Shown one piece after another: positions 1 to 7,080 of a DNA stretch of 12,621 bases. The DNA lies in contig JAMCZP010000254.1 in NCBI GenBank assembly GCA_023485185.1, forward strand, positions 1-12,621, read 5' to 3'. The stretch is from Gammaproteobacteria bacterium (GTDB lineage: Bacteria > Pseudomonadota > Gammaproteobacteria > Pseudomonadales > Halomonadaceae). A model generated the notes under the pieces. That model saw nothing but the letters and a program-made list of their open reading frames with translations, was not told where the DNA came from and made no database searches. Made by a program: the position numbers and the translations under genes. How positions within the stretch are numbered: position 1 is the first letter of the stretch; the number at the start of each line of letters is the position of its first letter.

Positions 1-876
1 GACCCAGCTTCAGCGGCCAGCTTAATTGCTGCCAGCGGTACCATTGGGGTGGTGATCCCGCCCTCGGTGCCGATGATCATTTACGCGGTCATCGCCCAGC
101 AGTCGGTCTCTAAGCTGTTTTTAAACGGCTTTTTGCCGGGTTTAGCGATGGGGCTAGGGTTAATGGCGATTGCCATTGCTCAAGCCTACAAGCGCCAATA
201 CCCCAAAGGCACGCCGCTCTCACTAACCACTATTTGGCATACCTTTAAAGATGCTAGCTGGGGGTTGATGACGCCGGTGATTATTCTCGGCGGTATCTTC
301 TCGGGCATCTTCACACCTTCGGAAGCGGCAGTAGTGGCGGTGAATTACGCCATGCTGGTATCGCTGTTTGTCTATCGTGATTTAACGCTGCCACAGGTTT
401 ATAAGCTGCTGATCCGTTCGGCGATGACCACTGCGGTGATTATGCTGGTGATTGCGATGTCGGCGGTGCTGAGCTGGACGCTGTCTAGCTGGCAAGTGCC
501 GGGGGCGATTGCCCAAGCCGTGCTGTCACTCTCTACCAACCCTTATGTGATCATGCTGCTGATCGTTGGGATTATTCTGCTCACGGGGGTGTTTATTGAA
601 ACCGCCAGTGCGCTGATTATTCTTACCCCGGTGCTGTTGCCGCTGGTGCTGCAACTGGGGATTGATCCGATTCACTTTGGTTTGATTATCGTAGTGGGGC
701 TTTCTATTGGCATGATTACCCCGCCGGTGGCGATCAACCTCTACGTGGCTTCCTCTATTACGCAGCTGCCGCTGGAGCGCATCACCCGGGCGATTGTGCC
801 GTATATGCTGGGGCTGATTGGCGTACTGCTGTTAGTGGTCTACGTGCCAATTTTGCTGGGCTGGTCAGGTAGTTAG
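1..876 (+). CDS. TRAP transporter large permease (DctM family), 5'-truncated by window edge
   Basis: This is the membrane channel subunit of a tripartite ATP-independent periplasmic (TRAP) transporter, which imports organic acids or similar solutes using an ion gradient and a periplasmic binding protein. The reading frame is open from base 1 and 291 residues are visible; the family is usually about 425 residues, so roughly the first third lies outside the window. Family signatures include the Ala/Ser-rich start leading into GVVIPPS, the segment ILGGIFSGIFTPSEAA near the middle, and GMITPPVAINLYV near the C-terminus. Several long hydrophobic helices are present throughout. A GTG at 49 is internal, not the true start, because homologous sequence continues upstream of it. 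The small permease and binding protein are presumably upstream. The substrate cannot be told from this fragment. A strong terminator follows 30 bases after the stop, so this is the last gene of its operon. Confidence 0.93.
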   Translation, partial: DPASAASLIAASGTIGVVIPPSVPMIIYAVIAQQSVSKLFLNGFLPGLAMGLGLMAIAIAQAYKRQYPKGTPLSLTTIWHTFKDASWGLMTPVIILGGIFSGIFTPSEAAVVAVNYAMLVSLFVYRDLTLPQVYKLLIRSAMTTAVIMLVIAMSAVLSWTLSSWQVPGAIAQAVLSLSTNPYVIMLLIVGIILLTGVFIETASALIILTPVLLPLVLQLGIDPIHFGLIIVVGLSIGMITPPVAINLYVASSITQLPLERITRAIVPYMLGLIGVLLLVVYVPILLGWSGS

Positions 877-905
877 CCACCCTTATCTTAACGGGCATTA
901 ACGCA

Positions 906-938
906 ACGGGGCTTGCCAATTGGCAAGCCCCGTTTTTT
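906..938 (+). terminator. Intrinsic terminator of the TRAP operon
   Basis: A perfect 12-bp stem (906-917 with 922-933, loop AATT) is followed by a run of six T residues. It lies between the TRAP permease stop and the convergent chemoreceptor gene. The T run is only on the plus-strand side, so it mainly serves the TRAP operon. Confidence 0.92.
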
Positions 939-963
939 ATACCTGTTATTCCTGCGCTCAGCC

Positions 964-2736
964 TTAGAACGCTTCCCACTCATCTTCTGAATGTCGGGCG
1001 GATGACGGCTTAGACGAGGGCTGCGATGAAAGCGCCGGGCGTTTCAGGCCATTAGCATTACCGCGTGCCGAAGAAGCCGGTGGCGCCAACGCTTGGCGCT
1101 GCGGCTCATCGTCGCCGAGTACGAAGGAGTTGATTAGCTGGTTCAGGTGCTCCGCATGGCGGCGCATATTAGCAGCGGCGGTGGTCGACTCTTGCACCAT
1201 GGCAGCATTCTGCTGGGTCATGGTGTCCATTTCAGCCACGGCGGTGTTGATCTGGCCAATACCGCTGCTCTGCTCTTTTGCACCGGCGGTGATTTCACCA
1301 ATTACATCGGTGACCTTCGCTACGCTAGAGACGATCTCACGCATGGTATCGCCCGCATTGCGCACCAGCTTCGCGCCCGAATGCGTGTGCTGGACAGAGG
1401 CGTCGATAAGCGCACGAATCTCTTTCGAGGCATCGCTAGAGCGGCTGGCCAAAATACGCACTTCCTGCGCGACGACCGCAAAGCCACGGCCATGCTCACC
1501 TGCCCGCGCAGCTTCCACCGAGGCGTTGAGCGCGAGGATATTGGTCTGGAAAGCAATCGCGTCAATCATACTGATGATGTCACTGATGCGCGATGCAGAG
1601 TCGTTGATATCGCGCATGGTGCTCTCGACTTGCCCCATTGCGGTCTCACCCTCGCGAGCGACCTCAGCGGTGGACTGCACCAGCGTATTGGCTTGCTGGG
1701 CGTTGTCGGCACTGTGATTGACGGTCGAGGTGATCTCTTCCATCGAGGCAGAGGTTTGCTGCAGATTGGCCGCCGCCTGCTCGGTGCGGGTGGCTAGTTC
1801 CTCAGAGCTTTGTGAGATCTCCCCCGCCGCCTGATGCACGCTAAGTGTACTGCTGCGTACATCGCGCAGGGTTTCCTGCATACGCGCCACAAAGGCATTG
1901 AACTGAACGGCAAGCTCACCGATTTCGTCGCCGCTTTCGACGGCTAAGCGACGGGTTAAGTCACCACGCCCTTGAGCGATATCGTGCATGGCTGCAGAGG
2001 TGCGTTTGATCGGCCCTAGCGTACGACGCGTAAAGCCAATGGCGATGAGTGCCACCATGGCAAATAGCACGGCCCCTAACAGGGCAGCAAAAAGAATCGA
2101 CTGGCGCAGATCCGCCATGGCGGCCGCTTCAAGCTCAGCCAGGGCGTCGTCTACATCGGTCATGTAAACACCAGCGCCTACCACCCAGCCCCACTTCTCT
2201 AGCTGGTCAACATAGGAGTGTTTAGGCTGTGGCTCGTTGGTGCCAGGGTACTCCCATGGGTATTCGTAAAAACCGCCGCCCCCTTGGCCCACCGAGATAA
2301 AATCACGCACGATATAAGCGCCACCCGGTGCCTGAAGGTCATTAAGGTTGGTGCCCTCGCGGTCAGGCGAGAGTGGCAGCACCACGTTAGTGCCATCAAG
2401 CTCGTAGACAAAAATATAGTTGTCGCCGCTAAAGCGCATCGCCCGAAGCATATCCGCAGCCTGGGCTTTAGCCTCACTATCGTTTGGCCCTGCAGGCTGG
2501 TAAATCGGTGCAATGGCAGTGGTAGCAGCTTGCACAATGTCGCGCACCGCTTCTCGACGCTCTTCAATCAAAAGTGCCCGCTGTTCTGAAAGCGAGCTGT
2601 GGACATCCTGGGTGCGCATATACCCATCAAAGAGTACGAGGGCAATGGTGACCAGTAGTAGAGGTAGCAAAACAAGTGCGAGCACTTTGGTTTGCAAACC
2701 CAGCCCCCGCTTAGGGGACAGCGTCGAAGTGGGCAT
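964..2736 (-). CDS. Methyl-accepting chemotaxis protein with single Cache sensor domain
   Basis: This is a 590-residue inner-membrane chemoreceptor that senses a periplasmic ligand and controls the CheA kinase. Seen in order: TM helix 1 (about residues 17-37); a periplasmic sCache_2-like domain (about 45-205) with [10 protein letters not shown] and a [11 protein letters not shown] segment; TM helix 2 (about 213-235); HAMP (about 236-290); and the coiled-coil signalling domain, whose hairpin tip at 396-423 contains [20 protein letters not shown]. Gln/Glu-rich methylation-like segments lie near 326-338 and 485-512. A flexible Pro/Ser-rich linker (541-585) ends in EWEAF, which fits the aromatic-x-x-aromatic pentapeptide that tethers CheR/CheB in some receptors. 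The ATG at 2736 has GGAAG 7 nt upstream. A FliA-type promoter match lies upstream at 2793-2819. The ligand is unknown; sCache_2 receptors often bind small carboxylates. Confidence 0.96.
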   Translation of the reverse strand: MPTSTLSPKRGLGLQTKVLALVLLPLLLVTIALVLFDGYMRTQDVHSSLSEQRALLIEERREAVRDIVQAATTAIAPIYQPAGPNDSEAKAQAADMLRAMRFSGDNYIFVYELDGTNVVLPLSPDREGTNLNDLQAPGGAYIVRDFISVGQGGGGFYEYPWEYPGTNEPQPKHSYVDQLEKWGWVVGAGVYMTDVDDALAELEAAAMADLRQSILFAALLGAVLFAMVALIAIGFTRRTLGPIKRTSAAMHDIAQGRGDLTRRLAVESGDEIGELAVQFNAFVARMQETLRDVRSSTLSVHQAAGEISQSSEELATRTEQAAANLQQTSASMEEITSTVNHSADNAQQANTLVQSTAEVAREGETAMGQVESTMRDINDSASRISDIISMIDAIAFQTNILALNASVEAARAGEHGRGFAVVAQEVRILASRSSDASKEIRALIDASVQHTHSGAKLVRNAGDTMREIVSSVAKVTDVIGEITAGAKEQSSGIGQINTAVAEMDTMTQQNAAMVQESTTAAANMRRHAEHLNQLINSFVLGDDEPQRQALAPPASSARGNANGLKRPALSSQPSSKPSSARHSEDEWEAF

Positions 2737-2792
2737 GGTGCGTCTTCCAGGATCAATCTTGAGAGAGGATTGTTAACGTATTGGTGAGGTAA

Positions 2793-2819
2793 ATATCGAC
2801 CTGGGAGGGGCCTACTTTA
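2793..2819 (-). promoter_or_regulatory. Predicted sigma-28 (FliA) promoter of the chemoreceptor gene
   Basis: On the minus strand, TAAA (2816-2819) is followed by exactly 15 nt and then GTCGATAT (2793-2800). The enterobacterial FliA consensus is TAAA-N15-GCCGATAA, so the -35 box and spacing are perfect and the -10 matches 6 of 8. The predicted start, about 7-8 nt downstream, leaves a leader of about 50 nt before the ATG at 2736. The context fits, since chemoreceptors are typical members of the FliA regulon. Confidence 0.7.
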
Positions 2820-2838
2820 GCCGTTGGAGATATCTTTT

Positions 2839-2868
2839 TGAGATAAAAACAACTATTTATCAAATAAT
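2839..2868 (+). promoter_or_regulatory. Possible sigma-70 promoter for the candidate small RNA
   Basis: TTGAGA (2839-2844, 5/6 to TTGACA) and AATAAT (2863-2868, 5/6 to TATAAT) are separated by 18 bp in an A+T-rich stretch. Initiation would fall near 2875, just before the inverted repeat and the two hairpins that end in an orphan terminator. Because the region is A+T-rich, chance matches are likely. Confidence 0.35.
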
Positions 2869-2875
2869 AATTAGA

Positions 2876-2901
2876 TTAATAACCTAAGTTAAGGTTATTA
2901 A
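2876..2901. repeat. 10-bp perfect inverted repeat with 6-bp spacer
   Basis: TTAATAACCT (2876-2885) and AGGTTATTAA (2892-2901) are exact reverse complements around the spacer AAGTTA. It may be an operator for a dimeric regulator, or the 5' hairpin of the candidate small RNA. It lies about 57 bp upstream of the predicted FliA promoter of the chemoreceptor gene. Confidence 0.6.
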
Positions 2902-2977
2902 GTGCCTGGGAGTCCATTGTGGGGATGTGGTGGCCAAGGATGGCCCGTTTAAGCAAGTCGCTTAGCCACCAACTTCG

Positions 2978-3020
2978 ATTGCCCTGACCCTTTATACCGC
3001 CTGGTCAGGGCAATTTTTTT
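2978..3020 (+). terminator. Orphan intrinsic terminator upstream of the YihY gene
   Basis: A perfect 12-bp stem (2978-2989 with 3003-3014, 13-nt loop) is followed by seven T residues (3014-3020). The opposite strand has no T run, so it works rightward only. There is no rightward protein gene immediately upstream, which is why it supports a small RNA or leader transcript. Confidence 0.88.
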
Positions 3021-3084
3021 ATGCTCCTATTTTGCCCTTTTATTGCCTTCATCTGAATCCCTTTCAGATAATTACCTGACTTCC

Positions 3085-3115
3085 TTGTTATTAACTATCG
3101 CCTTAGGCGTATTAT
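3085..3115 (+). promoter_or_regulatory. Possible promoter of the YihY-family gene
   Basis: TTGTTA (3085-3090) and TATTAT (3110-3115) are spaced 19 bp apart, slightly long. The element contains part of a direct repeat GCCTTAGGC (3100-3108 and 3117-3125, 17-bp period). Initiation near 3122 would fit translation from the ATG at 3196 better than from the upstream TTG at 3127. Confidence 0.3.
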
Positions 3116-3195
3116 GGCCTTAGGCTTTGTACGGAAATTGCCTGCGCTCGCCGACTTTTCTTACAAATCCTAGTGTTCAAGGAGAATGGCAAGCC

Positions 3196-4122
3196 ATGGT
3201 TCGAAACCACCCATTTTTTAACGCTGTCTTGCTCCTACTCCCTCGGCTGGCTCATTTTGTCTGGCGTGTCTTACGCAATTTTTTTAAGAATCACGGCATC
3301 CTGCTGGCAGGTGGGGTGGGCTATAATATTCTGCTTTCCATCGTGCCGCTTTTTGCCCTGCTCGTTGTGCTATTAACCCAAGTGGTGGATGAACAGCATC
3401 TTCTCAATGTGCTGACCGTACAGGCACGCCATCTGGCGCCCGCCCATGCCGAAGTTTTGCTGGAAGCCGTGCGCGGCTTGCTGAGTTCCCGGGACGTCAT
3501 CGGCATTTTGAGTTTTCCTATTCTATTACTCTTCAGCTCGTTTGCTTTTCGTATGCTGGAAGACGCTCTGGCGATCATTTTTCATGCGCCGGAGCACCCT
3601 TATATCAAGCGCAGCGCCTGGGTTTCCGTCATGTTGCCTTACGCCTTTATGGTGGTGCTGGGGGCAGGGCTGATGGTACTCACGCTGGTCGTCACCCTAG
3701 CCAGTTCGCTTAATACGCTCGTTATCGCCATTTTCGCGCGGGAACTGCCGCTGGCGGGTTTCTCAGGACCCGTGCTTAACCTGGCTAGTTTTATCGGGGT
3801 TTTCCTGCTGTTTAGCGCTATCTATAAAGTGCTTCCGGTGGTGCGTATCGCCATTCGTAGGGCGGTGGTAGGAGGCTTCGTGGCAGCGCTGTTGTGGGAG
3901 GGCGTGCGGCTGTTGCTGGTTTATTATTTCGCCAATCTCTCGTTCGTCAACGCGGTCTACGGTTCTCTGGCGGCGCTGGTAATCTTGCTGATTACCCTGG
4001 AAGTAGGCGCCATCATTTTACTACTGGGCGCCCAGGTGATTGCCGAACTAGAGCGAAATTCGCGCCTTGACCTACCATGGTATGCCGACCCAAGCCGTCA
4101 GCCAATTACACGGGTAAAGTGA
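3196..4122 (+). CDS. YihY/UPF0761 family inner-membrane protein
   Basis: This is a polytopic inner-membrane protein of unknown molecular function. The family was once called ribonuclease BN, a name now known to be wrong. It is 308 residues from the ATG at 3196, which has AAGGAG 11 nt upstream; an in-frame TTG at 3127 would add 23 residues with no recognisable ribosome site, so the ATG is preferred. Family features seen: an N-terminal FFKNHGILLAGGVGYN segment leading into a Leu-rich helix with SIVPLFALL (about 48-60), and a C-terminal VYGSLAALV segment followed by a helix ending GAQVIAELER. About six hydrophobic helices are visible. The C-terminal tail is short and polar. It stands alone on the plus strand with 85 nt before the next gene, so co-transcription with the dehydrogenase is possible but not shown. 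Confidence 0.88.
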   Translation: MVRNHPFFNAVLLLLPRLAHFVWRVLRNFFKNHGILLAGGVGYNILLSIVPLFALLVVLLTQVVDEQHLLNVLTVQARHLAPAHAEVLLEAVRGLLSSRDVIGILSFPILLLFSSFAFRMLEDALAIIFHAPEHPYIKRSAWVSVMLPYAFMVVLGAGLMVLTLVVTLASSLNTLVIAIFARELPLAGFSGPVLNLASFIGVFLLFSAIYKVLPVVRIAIRRAVVGGFVAALLWEGVRLLLVYYFANLSFVNAVYGSLAALVILLITLEVGAIILLLGAQVIAELERNSRLDLPWYADPSRQPITRVK

Positions 4123-4207
4123 GTAATCAGGGCGGGGCTGAGCTAGTCTTTCAATCACTAATCGCAAAATCACGTTAGAAAAAACAAAGCTATAAGAGGT
4201 GAGAACG

Positions 4208-4972
4208 ATGACGTTATTCGATCTAACCGGCCGCACGGCGCTAATTACCGGCTCATCCGGCGGGCTTGGGCTCGCGATGGCGCGCGGGCTGGCTCAGTCA
4301 GGCGCCCAAATCATTATTCATGGGCGTAATCATGACAAGCTTGAAGCCGCGCGGAACGCGCTCTGCGAGGAAGGCTATAGTGTGCTCACAACGTCGTTTG
4401 ATGTTAGCGACGAGACCGCCATTGAGCAGGCACTTGAAGCGTTGAATGCCGATGGAATCAATATCGATATCCTGGTCAATAATGCAGGCGTGCAACTTCG
4501 TCGTCCGTTAATTGAGGTCGAACTCGATCAGTGGGATAAGGTTATTAGCACGAACCTGACCAGTACTTTTCTGCTGGGACGCAACGTTGCCAGGCAAATG
4601 ATTGCGCGCGGTAAAGGCGGCAAAATTATTAATATCGGTTCGCTGATGAGCTCCGTAGCCCGACCGACGGTGGGTGCTTATACGGCGTCCAAAGGCGGCG
4701 TGCGTTTATTGACGCAATCCATGGCAGCGGAGTGGGCTGAGCATAATATTCAGACCAACGCTATTGGCCCTGGCTACATGATCACGGAAATGACTCAGCC
4801 GTTGGTCGACGATCCGAAATTTAATGACTGGCTAATTAACCGCACGCCTTCCAAACGCTGGGGGGTGCCTGAAGATCTTGTTGGCACCGTGGTCTATCTT
4901 GCATCCCCGGCGTCGAACTATGTCAATGGCCAGATCATTTACGTCGACGGCGGCATGCTGGCCGTTATTTAA
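4208..4972 (+). CDS. SDR-family oxidoreductase, gluconate 5-dehydrogenase (IdnO)-like
   Basis: This is a 254-residue classical short-chain dehydrogenase, most like E. coli IdnO, which interconverts D-gluconate and 5-ketogluconate with NAD(P)H in the cytoplasm. Seen: the Rossmann nucleotide motif TGSSGGLG (14-21), NNAG (91-94), N116, catalytic S145, Y158 and K162 (YTASK), and the C-terminal stretch NDWLINRTPSKRWG followed by YVNGQIIYVDGGML, which closely parallels IdnO. Length equals that of IdnO. The start at 4208 has a GAGGTGAG ribosome site just upstream; a GTG at 4199 lies inside that site and is rejected. No gluconate kinase, transporter or idonate dehydrogenase is in the window, so the physiological substrate is uncertain. 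A symmetrical hairpin terminator follows. Confidence 0.85.
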   Translation: MTLFDLTGRTALITGSSGGLGLAMARGLAQSGAQIIIHGRNHDKLEAARNALCEEGYSVLTTSFDVSDETAIEQALEALNADGINIDILVNNAGVQLRRPLIEVELDQWDKVISTNLTSTFLLGRNVARQMIARGKGGKIINIGSLMSSVARPTVGAYTASKGGVRLLTQSMAAEWAEHNIQTNAIGPGYMITEMTQPLVDDPKFNDWLINRTPSKRWGVPEDLVGTVVYLASPASNYVNGQIIYVDGGMLAVI

Positions 4973-5010
4973 AGCCGCTGAGCTAAGGTTCGTCAGTCAG
5001 CTGCAGCTAT

Positions 5011-5040
5011 CAAAGGCCGCCAAACATTTGGCGGCCTTTG
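5011..5040. terminator. Bidirectional hairpin terminator between the dehydrogenase and ureG
   Basis: A perfect 14-bp inverted repeat (5011-5024 with 5027-5040) is centred between two convergent genes, 38 nt after the dehydrogenase stop and 15 nt after the ureG stop. The arms begin and end in CAAAGG/CCTTTG, so each strand reads into only three T residues. Termination is plausible in both directions, but the U tracts are weak. Confidence 0.75.
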
Positions 5041-5055
5041 TGCATCGAAAGCTTA

Positions 5056-5712
5056 CTAAATTGCCCCTGTACTCGCGGAAGCCGCTGTATCAGCCTGCGG
5101 GCGTCGCTCGTCCAGCATCCCTTTGTCGAGAATAAAGCGGATGATCTCTTCAAGCCCTACACCGTCATAAAGATTGGTAAAGACAAAGGGGCGCTCACCG
5201 CGCATTTTCTTTGAGTCCCGCGCCATGATGTCGAGCGATGCATGCACCTGCTCGGCGATATCCATCTTATTGATAATCAGCAGGTCTGATTTGGTGATGC
5301 CTGGCCCGCCTTTGCGGGGAATTTTATCGCCTGCGGAGACATCGATGACGTAGAGCGTAAGGTCGGAAAGCTCAGGGCTAAAGGTGGCCGAAAGATTGTC
5401 ACCGCCGGACTCTACCATCACCAGTTCCAGCTTCGGGTGGCGAGCCTGTAGCTCGTCAATGGCCGCCAGGTTCATCGAGGCGTCTTCACGAATCGCGGTA
5501 TGCGGGCAGCCGCCGGTTTCTACGCCCAGAATACGGTCAGCCGGAAGGGCATCGTGCTTGAGCAGAAAGTCGGCGTCTTCCCGGGTGTAGATATCGTTAG
5601 TGACCACGGCGATATCGTAGTAGTCACGCAGCGCTAAACAGAGCTGCTTGAGCAGCGCGGTTTTGCCGGAACCCACCGGGCCACCCACGCCAATACGTAA
5701 ACAGTGCGTCAT
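5056..5712 (-). CDS. ureG: Urease accessory GTPase UreG
   Basis: UreG is a cytoplasmic SIMIBI GTPase that uses GTP hydrolysis to deliver nickel into apo-urease as part of the UreD-UreF-UreG complex. Seen in the 218 residues: P-loop GPVGSGKT (11-18), nickel-binding Cys-Pro-His (C69-P70-H71) within [14 protein letters not shown] (101-106) and the guanine-specificity motif NKMD (148-151). The C-terminus carries an Ala/Ser/Thr-rich tail after about residue 202 that goes a little beyond the usual family length. The ATG at 5712 has AGGAG at good distance. It is the last gene of the ure operon, 58 nt after ureF, and ends 15 nt from a convergent hairpin terminator. Confidence 0.98.
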   Translation of the reverse strand: MTHCLRIGVGGPVGSGKTALLKQLCLALRDYYDIAVVTNDIYTREDADFLLKHDALPADRILGVETGGCPHTAIREDASMNLAAIDELQARHPKLELVMVESGGDNLSATFSPELSDLTLYVIDVSAGDKIPRKGGPGITKSDLLIINKMDIAEQVHASLDIMARDSKKMRGERPFVFTNLYDGVGLEEIIRFILDKGMLDERRPQADTAASASTGAI

Positions 5713-5734
5713 GTCTCTCTCCTAAATATATAAA

Positions 5735-5782
5735 CTGATTAACTTCTAGACTTTTTATCTTCTAAACCAGTTAACTTCTAAA
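5735..5782. repeat. Three imperfect 16-bp tandem repeats at the ureF/ureG junction
   Basis: A 12-base core of the form TTAaCTTCTAaA recurs at 5739, 5755 and 5771, exactly 16 bp apart. The third copy includes the ureF stop codon and last two codons (minus strand AGA AGT TAA), so the ureF-ureG spacer looks like two diverged duplications of the end of ureF. Confidence 0.7.
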
Positions 5783-6496
5783 CAGGCGTGAATACTGGGT
5801 TTCGTGTAGCGCACTGGCCAACGCTAAACCGGGAAGCACGGGGCCGAGCTCGTCGTCATCCAGTGTCAGCGCTTGATTAACGGCGTCTACTAACGCAGGA
5901 CGCATGTGCTCAATCACGCGCTGAGCAGCGGTATGGCCCAGCGGTAGCGCTTTACAGGCCACCGCTAACTGGTTCTCTAACCATGCCCAGGCAAAGCCCA
6001 ACAGCGTTTGGCTAACGGATACGCCTCGCGCATGTGCCGTATAGGCAAACAGCGTCACGTAGCTTGGCTGGTTCGGTAACAAGGGCGGAAGTAAGTCCTC
6101 ACTTGGCATCAAATCCAGGCTACTTAGTAAGCGCTTAAGCGAGGCGCCCAGGCGGCTATCTTCCGCGGCTAGCTCAGCGGTTTCACGGGTAGCGGCCAGC
6201 CATTCATCCCAAGCCGCGATTGTTTCACGCCCCGCTTCACTGTCGGCTTGGCTAAACGCCTGGTGCAGCCGTGCCAGCACCGGCAGTTCGCAGCGAGTTA
6301 AGCCATCTTCCAGTACCCCGCTAAGCCACTCGGTAAGGCTTTTCTCATCACGCACCCAGTCCAATTCAAAGGCGCTCTCTAGTCCTTGAGAGAAGGCAAA
6401 CGCGCCTATCGGCAGCGCCGGGCTTACCAGTTGCATCAGGCCTAGCAGCGCTAAATCATCGTGTCGGCTCTCTAGCGCGGCGAGTTCAGTGGGCAT
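5771..6496 (-). CDS. ureF: Urease accessory protein UreF
   Basis: UreF is an all-helical scaffold that binds UreD on apo-urease and recruits UreG, acting as gatekeeper during nickel insertion. From the ATG at 6496 it has 241 residues, near the family length. Seen: the conserved N-terminal SPALPIGAFAFSQGLE (25-40) and the C-terminal HETQYSRLFRS (231-241), both family hallmarks. The frame stays open upstream to 6589, but that stretch is the ureE histidine-tail DNA read in another frame and gives a meaningless Thr/Ile/Met-rich peptide. The true start is therefore the ATG at 6496 or possibly the one at 6508. The first 11 nt overlap the end of ureE, and no clear ribosome site is present, which points to translational coupling. 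Confidence 0.95.
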   Translation of the reverse strand: MPTELAALESRHDDLALLGLMQLVSPALPIGAFAFSQGLESAFELDWVRDEKSLTEWLSGVLEDGLTRCELPVLARLHQAFSQADSEAGRETIAAWDEWLAATRETAELAAEDSRLGASLKRLLSSLDLMPSEDLLPPLLPNQPSYVTLFAYTAHARGVSVSQTLLGFAWAWLENQLAVACKALPLGHTAAQRVIEHMRPALVDAVNQALTLDDDELGPVLPGLALASALHETQYSRLFRS

Positions 6497-7034
6497 GGTG
6501 ATGCTCATGCGCGTGGTCGTGGTCGTGTGAATCGTCATGATCGTGGCTGTGAGAATGCCCGTGTGAATGACCATGCGAGTGCCCGCCACCGCCCACTTGG
6601 TTATAAGCGCCTGGTTCTGGGTCGAAGGTGTCGTTGTGGTGCTCTAGTTCGGCACCCAATAGCACGGCGAGTTCTTCCAGGACGTGATCTGGAGGGAAGC
6701 GTACCCATCCGCCCTTTTCATCTTCACCCAGCGCCAGCTGTACGTGGCGATTGCCTAAATGATAGGCCAGTCGCGCCAGCGGTAAGCCAGTACTCACTCG
6801 CGCGGTAACCACCGGTTCTACAGCGGCGCAGACACGCACCACTTCGCCGCTTTCGGCTTTTAGGCCTTCGCCGCTGCGCAGCACCGGGCCGCGATCCAGA
6901 AACAAACCCAGCTCACGGCCACTATCGCTTTGTGCTTTCAAGCGCCCACGAATGCGCAGCTCGAAGGGCAGCGTCAGCGTGTCGCTAGCAGCGCTCTCCT
7001 CTACCGGCCCTAAGCGTTCTATGAGTTTCAGCAT
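6486..7034 (-). CDS. ureE: Urease accessory nickel metallochaperone UreE, His-rich tail
   Basis: UreE binds nickel and hands it to the UreG-UreF-UreD activation complex. The 182-residue protein has an N-terminal peptide-binding-like domain (about 1-70), then the metal-binding domain with YHLGNRH (91-97), whose last His corresponds to the conserved interface nickel ligand, and DHVLEEL (116-122). The C-terminus (152-182) contains 16 histidines in 31 residues, interspersed with Ser, Gly and Asp, like the tail of Klebsiella UreE; such tails bind several extra nickel ions. The ATG at 7034 has AGGA about 9 nt upstream. It is the first gene after a 225-nt gap from ureC that contains a large inverted-repeat element. 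Its stop codon lies inside the start of ureF. Confidence 0.97.
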   Translation of the reverse strand: MLKLIERLGPVEESAASDTLTLPFELRIRGRLKAQSDSGRELGLFLDRGPVLRSGEGLKAESGEVVRVCAAVEPVVTARVSTGLPLARLAYHLGNRHVQLALGEDEKGGWVRFPPDHVLEELAVLLGAELEHHNDTFDPEPGAYNQVGGGGHSHGHSHGHSHSHDHDDSHDHDHAHEHHHAH

Positions 7035-7080
7035 TGATATTGTCCTGTTAAGAACCTGCAGTTAAGCACCCAGCGGCCGA

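Larger units (their letters stand above)
2875..3020 (+). ncRNA. Candidate small RNA with GGA motifs and intrinsic terminator
   Basis: No plausible protein gene lies between the chemoreceptor start and the YihY gene, yet a textbook plus-strand terminator closes this stretch. Upstream of it are a 10-bp inverted repeat (2876-2885 with 2892-2901), a small hairpin GGCC-AAGGAT-GGCC (2932-2945) and a second hairpin TAAGC-AAGTC-GCTTA (2950-2964). GGTGGC (2929-2934) could instead pair with GCCACC (2965-2970). Three GGA motifs (2908-2911, 2921-2925, 2936-2940) are present, the last in a hairpin loop, which recalls CsrA/RsmA-binding RNAs. The 5' end is inferred from a promoter-like sequence. It could instead be the leader or attenuator of the downstream gene, or a terminator for antisense transcription out of the chemoreceptor gene. 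No known RNA family is recognised. Confidence 0.4.

Noticed and set aside
1147..1797. Long open frame (216 residues) antisense to the chemoreceptor gene
   Set aside because: It is a codon-bias shadow of the chemoreceptor signalling domain, has no family signature, and the sense strand clearly encodes a conserved protein.
2925..2987. A short reading frame starting MWWPRMARL that ends in the terminator stem, resembling a tryptophan attenuator leader
   Set aside because: It has no spaced ribosome site, and the downstream gene is a YihY protein, not a tryptophan biosynthesis gene.
3196..4122. Annotation of the YihY protein as ribonuclease BN
   Set aside because: The E. coli RNase BN activity belongs to ElaC; the YihY name is a historical misassignment.
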